64,000 nucleotides of DNA from Clostridia bacterium (GCA_017509255.1 JAFWQA010000010.1:1-64000), one strand, 5' to 3'; counted from the stretch's first letter, positions 15,058 through 25,118 are shown. Made by a program: numbers and translations. Notes: a model not told the origin generated them from the sequence alone.

Positions 15058-16381
15058 TTTTATCGACGGTTACCGCGGAAGGGCCCCGCTTCGTCTTCAC
15101 ATGCCCGGGCATAAGGGCCTGGGCGAGACGGAAAGCAAGGATATAACGGAGATCGCCGGCGCGGACGTTCTGTACCGTTCACACGGCATCATCCGTGAGA
15201 GCGAGGAAAACGCGGCGAAGCTGTTCGGCTCCGCCCGGACGGTCTATTCCGCGGAGGGCTCCTCCCTGTGCATCCGGGGCATGCTGTATCTCGCGCTGCT
15301 GCAGGCGAGGAAGGAGAACCGCCCGCCGCTGATCCTGGCGGGACGCAATGCGCACAGAAGCCTGATGACGGCCTGCGCGCTTCTGGACTGCGGGGTGGAA
15401 TGGCTGTACGGCACGGACAGGACGACCTGTCTGCCTTCCCCGGAGGAAGTGGAAGCGGTCCTGAAGCGAAGGGAAGGCGGCGTGGCCGCGGTATATCTGA
15501 CCAGCCCGGATTATCTGGGCAATCGCGTGGATATCCGGGGAATCGCGCGGGTGTGTCGGAAATACGGGGTCCCGCTGCTGGCAGACAACGCGCACGGCGC
15601 ATATCTGAGGTTTCTGCCCGAGGATCTGCATCCGCTGACGCTGGGAGCGGATATGACCTGCGATTCAGCGCATAAAACGCTGCCGGTTCTGACCGGGGGC
15701 GCCTATCTGCATATTTCCGCGGAAGCCCCGTGCCTGTTCAGGGAACAGGCTGAGCGGGCGCTTTCGCTTTTTGCCTCTACGAGCCCATCCTATCTGATCC
15801 TCCGTTCGCTGGACAGAGCCAACGCAGTGCTGGCCGGAGAATACAGAAAACGGCTGGAAATTTTTTCACGGGAGACGGCGCTGCTGAAACAGCGCCTCAG
15901 GGATCACGGCTACACCCTGCGGGGAGATGAACCGCTGAAAATCACAGTAGCGGCAAAAGCTTTCGGGTATACGGGGGACGAGCTGCATGCTCTTCTGAGG
16001 AAAGAAAATCTGGAATGCGAGTTTTCCGATCCGGATTATCTGGTGATGATGGTAACGCCGGAAACGGGAACGGAGGGTCTCCGGAGAATGGAGAAAGCCC
16101 TGCTGTCCATCCGGAGAAGGGAACCGGCGGGCGGAGATCAGCCGCCGCTCCCCCGGCCGGAGCAGGTTCTGTCCATCAGGGAGGCCATGCTGGCGGATTC
16201 GGAGAAGGTTTCCCGGGAGGAAAGCCTCGGGAGGATCCTGGCGGACGCCGCGGTCAGCTGTCCTCCGGCTGTACCGATCGTGGTCTGCGGAGAAAGGATC
16301 AGCAGGGAAGCGATCGCGTGTTTTCGGTATTACGGAGAGCCGGAGAGCCTGCTTTGCGTACGGGAAGATGGATGCGTCTGA
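15038..16381 (+). CDS. Orn/Lys/Arg decarboxylase family PLP enzyme
   Basis: 447 aa, fold-type I PLP enzyme of the basic amino-acid decarboxylase group (YaaO/SpeA type). It starts with the family signature LRLHMPGHKG (18-27), has DNAHGA (183-188, contact to the PLP ring) and the Schiff-base lysine Lys213 in SAHKTLPVLTGG. The E. coli-type N-terminal wing domain is absent, as in Bacillus relatives. Product would be cadaverine, putrescine or agmatine; substrate cannot be told. ATG 15038 lies inside the end of scfB, so the two are translationally coupled. Confidence 0.88.
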   Translation: MKTPISDFIDGYRGRAPLRLHMPGHKGLGETESKDITEIAGADVLYRSHGIIRESEENAAKLFGSARTVYSAEGSSLCIRGMLYLALLQARKENRPPLILAGRNAHRSLMTACALLDCGVEWLYGTDRTTCLPSPEEVEAVLKRREGGVAAVYLTSPDYLGNRVDIRGIARVCRKYGVPLLADNAHGAYLRFLPEDLHPLTLGADMTCDSAHKTLPVLTGGAYLHISAEAPCLFREQAERALSLFASTSPSYLILRSLDRANAVLAGEYRKRLEIFSRETALLKQRLRDHGYTLRGDEPLKITVAAKAFGYTGDELHALLRKENLECEFSDPDYLVMMVTPETGTEGLRRMEKALLSIRRREPAGGDQPPLPRPEQVLSIREAMLADSEKVSREESLGRILADAAVSCPPAVPIVVCGERISREAIACFRYYGEPESLLCVREDGCV

Positions 16382-16430
16382 ACAGCCGGGAAATGCCGCG
16401 CGGAACGTTGTTTTACTGTTGTTCGCAGTG

Positions 16431-16459
16431 TTTTCAACCGGTTCGGGATATGGTATAAT
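16431..16459 (+). promoter_or_regulatory. smc promoter
   Basis: TTTTCA (16431-16436), 17-bp spacer, TATAAT (16454-16459) with TG one base before it (extended -10). Confidence 0.68.
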
Positions 16460-16510
16460 TCAGCGTGACTGCGGTGCCGGAAAAGGCGCCGCTGAAAACC
16501 TGGAGGAACT

Positions 16511-19500
16511 ATGCGACTGAAGAAACTGGAGCTGTACGGGTTCAAATCCTTCGCTCAGAGAACGGAAATCGTTCTGAACGAAGGGATCACGGGGATCGTG
16601 GGCCCGAACGGATCCGGGAAGAGCAATATAGCCGACGCGATCCGCTGGGTGCTCGGGGAGCAAAGCGCCCGGACGCTGCGCGGCACCAATATGCAGGACG
16701 TGATTTTTAACGGTACGCAGAAGCGCAAACCGCTGAGCTACTGTGAGGTTTCTCTCATCTTTGAAAATGAAGACCGCTTTCTGCCTGTGGATTACGCGGA
16801 GGTCATGGTAACGCGCCGCGTGTACCGGAGCGGAGAGAGCGAATACTATCTGAACCGTTCCGCCTGCCGGCTGAAGGATGTAGTGGATCTTTTCCGCGAT
16901 ACTGGCGTCGGGAAGGAAGGATATTCCATTATCGGGCAGGGGCGGATCGATGAGATCCTTTCCCGGAAGGGTGAGGACCGCCGCCTGGTATTTGAAGAGG
17001 CGGCCGGCATCGTTAAATTCAAGGCCCGGAGGGAAGAAGCGGACAAAAAGCTGGAACGCACGCTGGACAATATGACCCGTGTGGAGGATATCCTGGACGA
17101 ACTGGGACGCCGGCTGGCCCCGCTGGAGGAGCAGGCCAGAAACGCCCGTATTTATCTGGACCTTTCCGCGGAGCTGAAGGTTCTGGATCTGAATCTGTTC
17201 CTGATCCGGTCGGACAGGATGGAATCGAAGCTGCGGGAGCTGGACAGTGATCTGCAGACAATGAGGGCCGTCTTGGATCAGACGGAGGTCACCCTTCAGC
17301 AGAAAACGGAAGAAAGAGACAGGATCCAGACCCGCATTGCGGAACTGGAGGAAAAAATCACCGATGCGCATACGGCCCTGATGTCCGGCATGGAGGCGGT
17401 GCATACTGTCCAGAATGCCGCGCTGACGCTGGAGGAGAGACGGAAGGCGCGGGAGGAAAACCGCAAACGGATCTCCGAAGAAAAGCAGGAAGCGGCTGAG
17501 CGGCTGGAGGAGTTGGAAAGGCTGCTTTCCGAAAATACGGCGGACAATCAGGCAAGATCCGGAATTCTGAAAAAAGCGGAGGAAAAGCTGGAACAGGCCA
17601 GGGCGGAAGAGGAGAGCGCGCGCCGGAGGGAAGAGGAAAGGGAAACCGCTCTGGAAGAGCAGAAAACCGCGATCATGGATGCCGTGAACCGCCATGCAGC
17701 CGCGGTGAACGATCAGACCCGCCTGAAAACCATGCTGGCGACAATGGAGTCGCGTCTGGAGGAGATCAGCGGGACCTGCGAAGCCATGAAGTCCGAAGAG
17801 ACTGAAAAAGACCGGGCGCTGCAGGCAGCCCTGGGCATGCTGGAGCAGGAAGAAAAACGGCAGGCCGAGCTGGCGGATTCGCTTGGAAGCATCCGGAAGG
17901 AACTGGAGGAAGCCGACGCTTCCGTGCTGACCGTCCGGGAAGCGTATGACCGCAGGCTGGCGGAAGCCCGAGATACCGAGTCGAGGCAGAAGCTGCTCTC
18001 AGAGCTGTCGGAGGAGATGGAGGGCTATGCCCATTCCGTTCGTTCGGCAATGAAATATGCGCGTTCCGGCGGCGTGAAGGGCGTACACGGTGTACTGAAC
18101 CAGCTGCTGACCGTGCCGAAAAGATATGAGACGGCGATCGATATGGTGCTGGGCAATACACAGCAGGATATTGTGACCGAGAATGAAGAGACGGCAAAGG
18201 AGCTGATCGAGTATCTGCGGGAGAACCGGCTCGGCCGGGCGACCTTCCTGCCGGTGACGACCGTCCGATCCCGCCTGCTGACAAAGGAAGAGAAAGAAGC
18301 GCTGACACTCCCGGGCTGCCTGGGCATCGCTTCCGACCTGATCACCTATGATGAAAAATACCGCGGCGTGGTGGAAAACCTGCTTGGCAGGACTGTTGTG
18401 GCGGAAAGCCTGGAACAGGGAATCGCCATTATGCGGAAGGGGCATCATGCTTTCCGGCTGGTCACGCTGAAAGGGGACGTGATGCATTCCGGTGGGTCCA
18501 TGACGGGCGGAAGCGCCGCGGGCGGGAGTGTCAACCTGTTTTCCAGAGAACGGGAACTGAAGGAACTGACGGAAAAGCTTTCTGCCGATCAGGACGAACT
18601 GGAAAGATTACTGAAAGCCTTCCGGGAAGGTCAACAAAAAAAGGAGGAGCTGAAGCGACGCTCGGCGGATGCTCTGGAAGCGCTGCATCAGCAGGAGATC
18701 GCCGTTGCCCGGGAAACGGAAAGGGTCCAGAACGCGACCGCGGACCGGGATACCTATGTGCTGCGCAGATCGGAAACGGAAGCAGCGCGGGAACAGCTGA
18801 TGGAATCCGTGATGCAGATCGGTGAACAGCTGTCCATGGCGTCCGATGATACGGAGAAGAGTCAGGACAACCGGGAAAAAATGGAAGAAAAAGCGGCAGA
18901 GCTGCAGAAGCTTCTGACAGAAGCCAGGACGGAAACGGAAAAGAAAAGCGCGGAGACTGTCCGCCTGACGCTGGAGGTTTCCGAGCTGCGCCATGAAGCG
19001 GAAACCGTTCTGCGGGACCGCAACCGCAGCGAGCAGGATCGGGTCAGACTGCTCCGGGAACAGGAGCAGCGCGATAAAACGCTTCGGGAAATGGAGCTGC
19101 AGGAAGAAAAAGACCGGGAAGACGCGGAAACGCTGGAAAAGGAAACGGAAGCCGCCCGGCAGGAGCAGGCCAGGTGCGAGCAGGTGACCCGGGAGCTGGA
19201 AGAGGACCGGAGCGGGAAGCAGAACGCACTCCGGGAGATCCTTTCGGATATGGAGGGCCTGCACCAGTCACATAACCGCGATGCAGACAGGATCCATCGG
19301 CTGGAGCTGTCCCGTACAAGGACGGACGGGGAACTGAAAACCCTTCAGGACAGGATCTGGAATACATATGAGGTGACCTATGCCGGCGCGGAGGAATACC
19401 GGCAGAAGGAAAATTTCAATCTGACGGAAGCGGACCGGAGAGCTGCCCAGATCTCGACTGAGATCAGGGCGCTGGGTACGGTCAACGTTCAGGCGGTTGA

Positions 19501-20077
19501 GGAATACGCGGATACAAAAGCCCGCTATGACGAGCTGTCCGCGCAGAAAAGCGATCTGGAGAAAGCGAAAAAGGATCTGCGGGACCTGATCGCCCGGCTG
19601 ACCGAACAGATGAAGACGGTTTTTGTTCAGAATTTCACCCTGCTGCAGGGATACTTTTCCGAGACCTTCGAAAGGCTTTTCGGAGGCGGTCACGCGGAGC
19701 TGATCCTGATGGATCCTGCCGACCCGCTGAACTGCGGGATCGAGGTCAACGCGCAGCCGCCGGGGAAGAAGCTGCAGCTGCTTTCTCTTCTTTCCGGCGG
19801 GGAAAGAGCGCTGACGGCGATCGCCATCCTGTTTGCCACACTGAAGCTGAAGCCGACGCCGTTCTGCGTGCTGGATGAGATTGAGGCGGCGCTGGACGAC
19901 GCGAACATCGGATATTTTGCGGATTATCTGGCGGAGTACTCCGGACGGACGCAGTTTGTTGTCATCACACACCGGAAGGGGACCATGGAAAGGGCCAACA
20001 GCCTGTATGGTGTGGCTATGGAGGAGCAGGGCGTCAGCAGAATGGTTTCCGTTTCCCTGAAGGACTATAAGGATTAG
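16511..20077 (+). CDS. smc: chromosome segregation protein SMC
   Basis: 1188-aa ATPase that, with ScpA and ScpB, organises and separates the chromosome. Walker A GPNGSGKS (31-38); coiled coil about 170-500; hinge about 520-665, ending in GGSMTGGSAAGG; return coiled coil about 670-1000; ABC signature LLSGGERAL (about 1092-1100) and Walker B CVLDEIEAALDD near 1120. Full family length. In many Bacillota smc lies beside rnc and ftsY; here ftsY is about 13 kb away and rnc is not in the window. The next gene starts 12 nt after the stop, giving an operon smc - secreted protein - lysA. Confidence 0.98.
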   Translation: MRLKKLELYGFKSFAQRTEIVLNEGITGIVGPNGSGKSNIADAIRWVLGEQSARTLRGTNMQDVIFNGTQKRKPLSYCEVSLIFENEDRFLPVDYAEVMVTRRVYRSGESEYYLNRSACRLKDVVDLFRDTGVGKEGYSIIGQGRIDEILSRKGEDRRLVFEEAAGIVKFKARREEADKKLERTLDNMTRVEDILDELGRRLAPLEEQARNARIYLDLSAELKVLDLNLFLIRSDRMESKLRELDSDLQTMRAVLDQTEVTLQQKTEERDRIQTRIAELEEKITDAHTALMSGMEAVHTVQNAALTLEERRKAREENRKRISEEKQEAAERLEELERLLSENTADNQARSGILKKAEEKLEQARAEEESARRREEERETALEEQKTAIMDAVNRHAAAVNDQTRLKTMLATMESRLEEISGTCEAMKSEETEKDRALQAALGMLEQEEKRQAELADSLGSIRKELEEADASVLTVREAYDRRLAEARDTESRQKLLSELSEEMEGYAHSVRSAMKYARSGGVKGVHGVLNQLLTVPKRYETAIDMVLGNTQQDIVTENEETAKELIEYLRENRLGRATFLPVTTVRSRLLTKEEKEALTLPGCLGIASDLITYDEKYRGVVENLLGRTVVAESLEQGIAIMRKGHHAFRLVTLKGDVMHSGGSMTGGSAAGGSVNLFSRERELKELTEKLSADQDELERLLKAFREGQQKKEELKRRSADALEALHQQEIAVARETERVQNATADRDTYVLRRSETEAAREQLMESVMQIGEQLSMASDDTEKSQDNREKMEEKAAELQKLLTEARTETEKKSAETVRLTLEVSELRHEAETVLRDRNRSEQDRVRLLREQEQRDKTLREMELQEEKDREDAETLEKETEAARQEQARCEQVTRELEEDRSGKQNALREILSDMEGLHQSHNRDADRIHRLELSRTRTDGELKTLQDRIWNTYEVTYAGAEEYRQKENFNLTEADRRAAQISTEIRALGTVNVQAVEEYADTKARYDELSAQKSDLEKAKKDLRDLIARLTEQMKTVFVQNFTLLQGYFSETFERLFGGGHAELILMDPADPLNCGIEVNAQPPGKKLQLLSLLSGGERALTAIAILFATLKLKPTPFCVLDEIEAALDDANIGYFADYLAEYSGRTQFVVITHRKGTMERANSLYGVAMEEQGVSRMVSVSLKDYKD

Positions 20078-20089
20078 GAGGGGCTGAAG

Positions 20090-21421
20090 ATGAAAAGACT
20101 GCTGGCGGGAATGCTTTGTGCGGTGCTGCTGGCTATTTTTTCAATGCCTGCCGTCGGGGAAACGGAGGTTACCCGCGGGCTTTTTGAACTGTATGACGAG
20201 AGCGGGGAATCCGCAAGCTGGCTCGGAGTCGCGGCTCCGGTCTTTCCGGGCCTGCTGGCAACGTCGGCCGGCAATCTTCCCGGAGACACGGCGAATCTGT
20301 CCGTAACGGACGGTCTGCACAGATGGGACGTGCAGGAAGTTTATGCAGAGGAAACTTTTCCTGTGGCTTTTATGACGTATGACAGTGAAACGGAGCCGGC
20401 TTCTCTGGAAGCGTGGCCGTTCAGGATGGAGCCGGGGCTTCCTTCAGCAGACAGCATCTATGTTCTTTCCGCCGCGGAGGGAGGAGACCGCCTGTACAGA
20501 ACGCCGACTGCCGCGACCCCGATGAAGTGGCAGGGACTGGACTGTATGCTTCTGACGCTGCCGACGCCGGTCGTGCCGGGTTCTCCGGTCCTGACGGACG
20601 GCAATGAACTGGCCGGAATGATAGCGGCTGTTTATGCGGAGGGAAAGAACCGGTATATAGCGGTCACCGCAGGAGGTATTTTTCGCCGACTGGCGTCTTT
20701 AGGGGAAAAGGAAGACGAGCTTTCCGGGAATCCGCCGGAGGGCTTTACGGCGGAGCCGGAAGGGAATGCCGTGACGTTCGACTGGACCGGTGTGAAGATT
20801 CCGGAAGCAGATACGGACGGAGAAGAACTGTATCTGGTAGTGGCGGATACCGGGAATCACTATCTGAATTATTTCCCGGTGGAAAAAGATATGACCTCTG
20901 TGTCCATGCTTTTGACACCCGGAAGGACCTATGTGTCCGGACTGCTCCGCTCGGCGGAAGCTCCCGACAGGCTTCCGGAACAATATGCGGTTGTGAAGCT
21001 GCCGGAAGCGGAGCGGCTGACAGAATACGCCTTCCGGCCGAACAGGACCGCACTGGTGCTGACGGACGGGCGGGAGCCTGCGGCGGACGGATCGGAGCCT
21101 GATGCCGGAAAGGTGACGGAAGAGCAGATCCTTGGCGGGAAGGTCTGGTTCTATTCCTCCTCTTCCTATGAGATCGATGCTCAGCAGGAGCGGACATTGC
21201 TGATCACCATGACAACGCCGGACGGGGAGAACTACCGGTATGTTTCCGCATGGTATTACGATCCCGGACTTCAGACAGAGGATGCCTGGAGCATCTCCTT
21301 TGAAACGATGGAATTTACAGAGGCACTGAAGGACCGGGACTGCCGGCCCGGAATGTACAGGATCGATTTTTATATCGGCGGCGCGCTGGCGGACAGCTTC
21401 AGCTTTGAGCTGGTAAAATAA
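20090..21421 (+). CDS. secreted protein with degenerate trypsin-like domain
   Basis: 443 aa. Signal peptide (MKRLLAGMLCAVLLAIFSMPAVG, cleavage about 23). Residues 40-185 resemble a chymotrypsin-fold protease: GLLATSAGNLP (54-64) lies where trypsins have LTAAH, and VPGSPVLTDGNELAGMI (162-178) where they have GNSGGPL..G.VVGI. His, and Ser of the triad are replaced (Gly61 and Pro163 by my alignment), so it would be inactive. The C-terminal half (about 200-443) is beta-rich and not recognised. Strong AGGAGGGG ribosome site. Sits between smc and lysA with tiny gaps. The protease-fold reading is inference from motifs only; family otherwise unknown. Confidence 0.6.
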   Translation: MKRLLAGMLCAVLLAIFSMPAVGETEVTRGLFELYDESGESASWLGVAAPVFPGLLATSAGNLPGDTANLSVTDGLHRWDVQEVYAEETFPVAFMTYDSETEPASLEAWPFRMEPGLPSADSIYVLSAAEGGDRLYRTPTAATPMKWQGLDCMLLTLPTPVVPGSPVLTDGNELAGMIAAVYAEGKNRYIAVTAGGIFRRLASLGEKEDELSGNPPEGFTAEPEGNAVTFDWTGVKIPEADTDGEELYLVVADTGNHYLNYFPVEKDMTSVSMLLTPGRTYVSGLLRSAEAPDRLPEQYAVVKLPEAERLTEYAFRPNRTALVLTDGREPAADGSEPDAGKVTEEQILGGKVWFYSSSSYEIDAQQERTLLITMTTPDGENYRYVSAWYYDPGLQTEDAWSISFETMEFTEALKDRDCRPGMYRIDFYIGGALADSFSFELVK

Positions 21422-21441
21422 GACGTGGGGAGAGACGGGAT

Positions 21442-22698
21442 ATGCCGAATTTTTCGCTGGATGACAGGGTTTTTGAGGGAGCGGCGGAGCGGTTTCCGAC
21501 ACCGTTCCATCTTTATGACGAAAAAGGGATCCGGGAGAATGCCCGGAGGCTGAATCAGGCTTTTTCCTGGTGCGGGGATTTTTGCGAGTACTTTGCGGTC
21601 AAGGCGCTGCCGAATCCGGCTGTCCTGCGGATCATGCGGGAGGAGGGCTGCGGGCTGGACTGCTCATCAGCAACAGAGCTGACACTGGCAAAGGCCTGCG
21701 GTTTTTCCGGCGACCGGGTGATCCTGTCCGCAAACGCCATGCCGCCCGAGGAATTCCGGCAGGCTGCCGATCTGGGAGCGCTGATCAATCTGGACGATAT
21801 CAGCGACATAGACACGCTGAAGGATCAGTGCGGCGTTCCGGAACGCATCTGTGTGAGATACAATCCCGGCGGAGATTTTTCCATCGGCAATACCATTATG
21901 GGCAATCCCGGAGAGGCGAAATACGGTTTTACGCTTTCCCAGCTGTGGGAAGGCCTGAGCCGGCTGGCGGAAATGGGCGCAAAGTCTTTCGGCCTGCATG
22001 CCTTTCTTTCCTCCAACACAACGGACCCTTCCTACTATCCGGAGCTGGCCGGTATTCTGCTGAAGCTGGGAAAGGAGCTTGCAGGCTCGCTTCCCCTGAA
22101 GTTTGATTTTATCAATCTTTCCGGAGGTATCGGCATTCCGTATCTGCCGTCGCAGCAGCCGATCGATATCGCGGCGGTCGGCGCGGCGGTCCGGAAAGTC
22201 TATGAGGAAATTTTGCCGGAGGGTGGAGTCGGTATCAAGACGGAGCTGGGGCGGTGGATGACCGGTCCCTGCGGCTGGCTGGTCACGCATGCCGTACACG
22301 AAAAAAAGACGCACAGGGATTATATCGGCGTGGATGCCTGCGCCGTCAATCTGATGAGACCGGCCATGTATGGGGCTTATCATCATATCACGGTCTGCGG
22401 AAAGAGGAACGTTCCGGAGGATCATATTTATGATGTAACGGGATGCCTCTGCGAGAACAATGATAAATTTGCCATCGCCAGAGCTCTTCCCGAGATCCGC
22501 ACAGGCGATCTGCTGGTGATCCATGATACCGGCGCGCACGGTTTTTCCATGGGGTATAATTACAATGGCAGGCTCCGGAGCGCGGAGGTTCTTTATACGG
22601 AGGACGGCGGCTACAGGCAGATCCGGCGCGCGGAACGGCCGGAGGATTATTTTGCCACACTGGACGGGGATCCGGCGGCCGCGGAACTGGGCCTGTGA
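21442..22698 (+). CDS. lysA: diaminopimelate decarboxylase
   Basis: 418-aa fold-type III PLP enzyme making L-lysine from meso-diaminopimelate, the last step of lysine synthesis. PLP lysine Lys54 in YFAVKALPNP; glycine-rich phosphate site FINLSGGIGIPY; substrate and dimer-interface residues in GCLCENNDKFA and HDTGAHGFSMGYNYNGR. The closest alternative, carboxynorspermidine decarboxylase (NspC), is shorter and lacks this C-terminal pattern. Last gene after smc; no lysine riboswitch precedes it. A GC-rich inverted repeat follows but has no T-run. Confidence 0.92.
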   Translation: MPNFSLDDRVFEGAAERFPTPFHLYDEKGIRENARRLNQAFSWCGDFCEYFAVKALPNPAVLRIMREEGCGLDCSSATELTLAKACGFSGDRVILSANAMPPEEFRQAADLGALINLDDISDIDTLKDQCGVPERICVRYNPGGDFSIGNTIMGNPGEAKYGFTLSQLWEGLSRLAEMGAKSFGLHAFLSSNTTDPSYYPELAGILLKLGKELAGSLPLKFDFINLSGGIGIPYLPSQQPIDIAAVGAAVRKVYEEILPEGGVGIKTELGRWMTGPCGWLVTHAVHEKKTHRDYIGVDACAVNLMRPAMYGAYHHITVCGKRNVPEDHIYDVTGCLCENNDKFAIARALPEIRTGDLLVIHDTGAHGFSMGYNYNGRLRSAEVLYTEDGGYRQIRRAERPEDYFATLDGDPAAAELGL

Positions 22699-22777
22699 GA
22701 GGAAGAGGAAACAGGCCGGCCGGCCCGGACCAGCCCCCGGACGGAGACGGAATCGTTACAGAAAAGTTACAATTCAA

Positions 22778-22806
22778 TTGACAAGACAGACAAATACCTG
22801 TATGAT
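22778..22806 (+). promoter_or_regulatory. promoter of SH3-domain protein gene
   Basis: Consensus TTGACA (22778-22783), 17-bp spacer, TATGAT (22801-22806). Confidence 0.87.
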
Positions 22807-22859
22807 GTTTCTGATGTGACAGTTTTCTTCACAGAGAAACGGCAGGGGGTATTGACCGG

Positions 22860-23759
22860 ATGAAACGTTGTCTAGCCGGGATCATGGCATTTCTGATTCT
22901 CACAGTGATACAGCTTTGTACCGCCTGGGCGGATGATTCCGGATTGGTTGTGATCGATACATCCGGCGTGGCGCAGGGGAGTGTTCCGCCGACTCCGGAT
23001 ACGGGGCTTTCCGGCGTGACCTATGGGGAAGACGGCGGTATGATCGTGGAATCCGGCCAGCTTCCGGCGGTGGATGATCAGGAAGAGTCGAGCCCGGGGC
23101 TGACCCAGGAGGAATGGGAAGCCCGGATGAGAAAAGCCATTGAAAAAAACGGAGCTCATACGGATACCACATACCGGGATCCGGACGGAAACCAGTTTCC
23201 CGCGGAAGTTCTGAACCTGGGCCTCGGACGCAGTGATATCCTGGTAAACGGTGTACAGATGACCGTTCCGACCACCACGCTGTCCTGGCTGACAGAGGCG
23301 CCGGAGGACAAGGTGCTGGCGGTCGTCAACCCGAATAAGCAGTCATACGCGACGCTCCGGGCCACAAAGAACAAAAAAGGATTTGTCATGAGCCACTGTG
23401 AAAAATGCAGGGTGGTACGGGTGATCTCCATCGGGAAAACCTGGACCAAGGTGGACTGTGACGGAATGAGAGGGTATGTTCTGACAAGCGCTCTGGACTT
23501 TTATAACAACGGGGTGCGAATTTACCGGACCGGCATTATTACTTTCAAGGGGAAGATCGATAAAAACAACCCGGTGCACATCCGTTCCGCCAATACCAAT
23601 ACGGCCAAACAGCTGGCGGAGTTTGCATGCGGAACGCCTCTGACCGTTTTCGCGCAGGACGGAAAATGGACAGAGGTGGACGTGGGCGGATGGCACGGAT
23701 ATATTCTGACGGAATTTGTTACGCTGGATGAAGTGAAATCGGAGGCCACTGCAGGATAA
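22860..23759 (+). CDS. secreted protein with two bacterial SH3 domains
   Basis: 299 aa. Signal peptide about 1-24 (FLILTVIQLCTAWA). A low-complexity linker is followed by two SH3b-like repeats, about 163-215 (ATLRATKNKKGF...WTKVDCDGMRGYV) and 238-288 (VHIRSANTNTAKQL...WTEVDVGGWHGYI), which usually bind cell-wall peptide or glycan. A CEKC motif sits in the first repeat. No catalytic domain is visible. ATG 22860; the Shine-Dalgarno is weak. Stands alone under a strong promoter and converges on the PIG-L gene 9 bp away with no terminator between. Confidence 0.8.
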   Translation: MKRCLAGIMAFLILTVIQLCTAWADDSGLVVIDTSGVAQGSVPPTPDTGLSGVTYGEDGGMIVESGQLPAVDDQEESSPGLTQEEWEARMRKAIEKNGAHTDTTYRDPDGNQFPAEVLNLGLGRSDILVNGVQMTVPTTTLSWLTEAPEDKVLAVVNPNKQSYATLRATKNKKGFVMSHCEKCRVVRVISIGKTWTKVDCDGMRGYVLTSALDFYNNGVRIYRTGIITFKGKIDKNNPVHIRSANTNTAKQLAEFACGTPLTVFAQDGKWTEVDVGGWHGYILTEFVTLDEVKSEATAG

Positions 23760-23768
23760 CGGAAGAGG

Positions 23769-25034
23769 TCAGTCTGCTGCAGGCCGGCCGGAAGAGATGT
23801 TTTCAAAGAGATCGCCGACAGAGGAATCCGGACCGACAAGGGAACGGTAGAGCCCGAACTTCCGGCAGTCGCAGGGTCCGGAATCTTCCACCCGATAATC
23901 TGTTTTCTGCTGGGAGCGGTGACACCGGAACGCATCCTGCGCAATCTCGAAACCGGTTTTTCCGTCAAAGGCATCCAGAGGCTTGCGCCAGTCAAGCAGG
24001 ATCTGGTTTTCCTGATACAGATGAATATACAGCTTTGGAACGTCCCATGCGCCGTATTCCCTGAAGGAAGCGGCGTATTTTTGACTGTCCGCGGCGTATT
24101 TCAGCGCATGAACGGCGGCATCGCCGCATACGCGGTGCGCGCCGTGGCCGTATTCCCCGCTGAGATCGTGCGTAACCAGCACATCCGGCTTGAACCTGCG
24201 GATCCAGCCTGTGACAAGCTCGTAAACGGTGTTTTTCCGCCAATGCTTGTACTGTTTATCCAGGGAGCCTGAGAAACTGTCGGGGAATTTGCCCCAGACA
24301 GGATAATTCTTCACGCCGCAGGTCCAGAGACAGTCCAGCAGCTCCAGCCGACGGTAAGGCATTGTGGGGACCATCATACAGATCTGGCAGGCTTTGTCCT
24401 GATCTCCGGCGTAAGTGGGAAGCATGCCGCCGAACCAGAGGACCTCATCATCGGGGTGGGCGACAAGAAGCATCAGGTCTGCTTTTTCACAGGGAGAAGA
24501 CCAGACCTGCACTTCAGACGGCAACTTTCCGGTACTGTAGACACGGAGCTCACAGATGGGCATCCGGGTCTTTTTTCCTTCGGGGTTACAGATCCTGAAA
24601 ACAGAAGTTCCGGCGGGCAGAGGCAGAAAATCGGAAAGGAATTCTCCGGAGGAACAGCTGTATTCCAGCCAGCCGTCAGAACCGTCCGGGATCTGCAGCC
24701 GGCAGGCATGGGTATGTTCATACCACCGGATCCATATGCCCGAGGCGGATTCGCCTGCCGGGAGAGTCACGTCAATAACGGCCCCGCTGCCGGCGGTGGA
24801 GTTCCAGTAGGTTTTATAATTGTCATCGGTACATTTCCTGAAATTCCGTGCATTGGAAGCCGGCTTGAAAACACAGGAAGCGGTGATATCCCGTGCCGGG
24901 GCGTCTTCTGCGGCGGCAGCCCGCGCCGGAACGGCAAACAGGCCTGCCAGCAGCAGTGAAATAAGAAGGGTGAGGACCGGAAACCGGACTGCGGCGGGGA
25001 TCCGGAATACGGTTCCGGGAACAGTGCTTTTCAA
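23769..25034 (-). CDS. secreted PIG-L family deacetylase with discoidin-like domain
   Basis: 421 aa. Signal peptide about 1-40 (LTLLISLLLAGLFAVPARAA). Residues about 50-168 look like an F5/8-type C (discoidin) carbohydrate-binding fold; about 185-400 is a PIG-L/LmbE zinc deacetylase with AHPDDE (192-197) and HDLSGEYGHGAHR (second metal/His motif). It should remove N-acetyl groups from an extracellular glycan or glycoconjugate. Start is TTG 25034 with GGAGG 10 nt upstream; the frame is open to 25094, but that stretch holds the promoter hexamers, so a start there is excluded. Confidence 0.85.
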   Translation of the reverse strand: MKSTVPGTVFRIPAAVRFPVLTLLISLLLAGLFAVPARAAAAEDAPARDITASCVFKPASNARNFRKCTDDNYKTYWNSTAGSGAVIDVTLPAGESASGIWIRWYEHTHACRLQIPDGSDGWLEYSCSSGEFLSDFLPLPAGTSVFRICNPEGKKTRMPICELRVYSTGKLPSEVQVWSSPCEKADLMLLVAHPDDEVLWFGGMLPTYAGDQDKACQICMMVPTMPYRRLELLDCLWTCGVKNYPVWGKFPDSFSGSLDKQYKHWRKNTVYELVTGWIRRFKPDVLVTHDLSGEYGHGAHRVCGDAAVHALKYAADSQKYAASFREYGAWDVPKLYIHLYQENQILLDWRKPLDAFDGKTGFEIAQDAFRCHRSQQKTDYRVEDSGPCDCRKFGLYRSLVGPDSSVGDLFENISSGRPAAD

Positions 25035-25065
25035 ATGACAGATACCTCCGAATGAAATCCTGTAT

Positions 25066-25094
25066 ATCTTACCCTGTGAAAAAAAAGACGTCAA
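25066..25094 (-). promoter_or_regulatory. promoter of PIG-L deacetylase gene
   Basis: Reading the minus strand: TTGACG (25094-25089), 17-bp spacer, TAAGAT (25071-25066). Confidence 0.78.
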
Positions 25095-25118
25095 TAGACC
25101 GGGCGGGAAAGAAGACAG

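Noticed and set aside
21422..21441. Lysine riboswitch before lysA
   Set aside because: Only 20 nt separate lysA from the gene before it; no leader RNA is possible.
22699..22777. Terminator after lysA in the GGCCGGCCGGCC segment
   Set aside because: Palindromic and GC-rich but not followed by a T-run on the plus strand.
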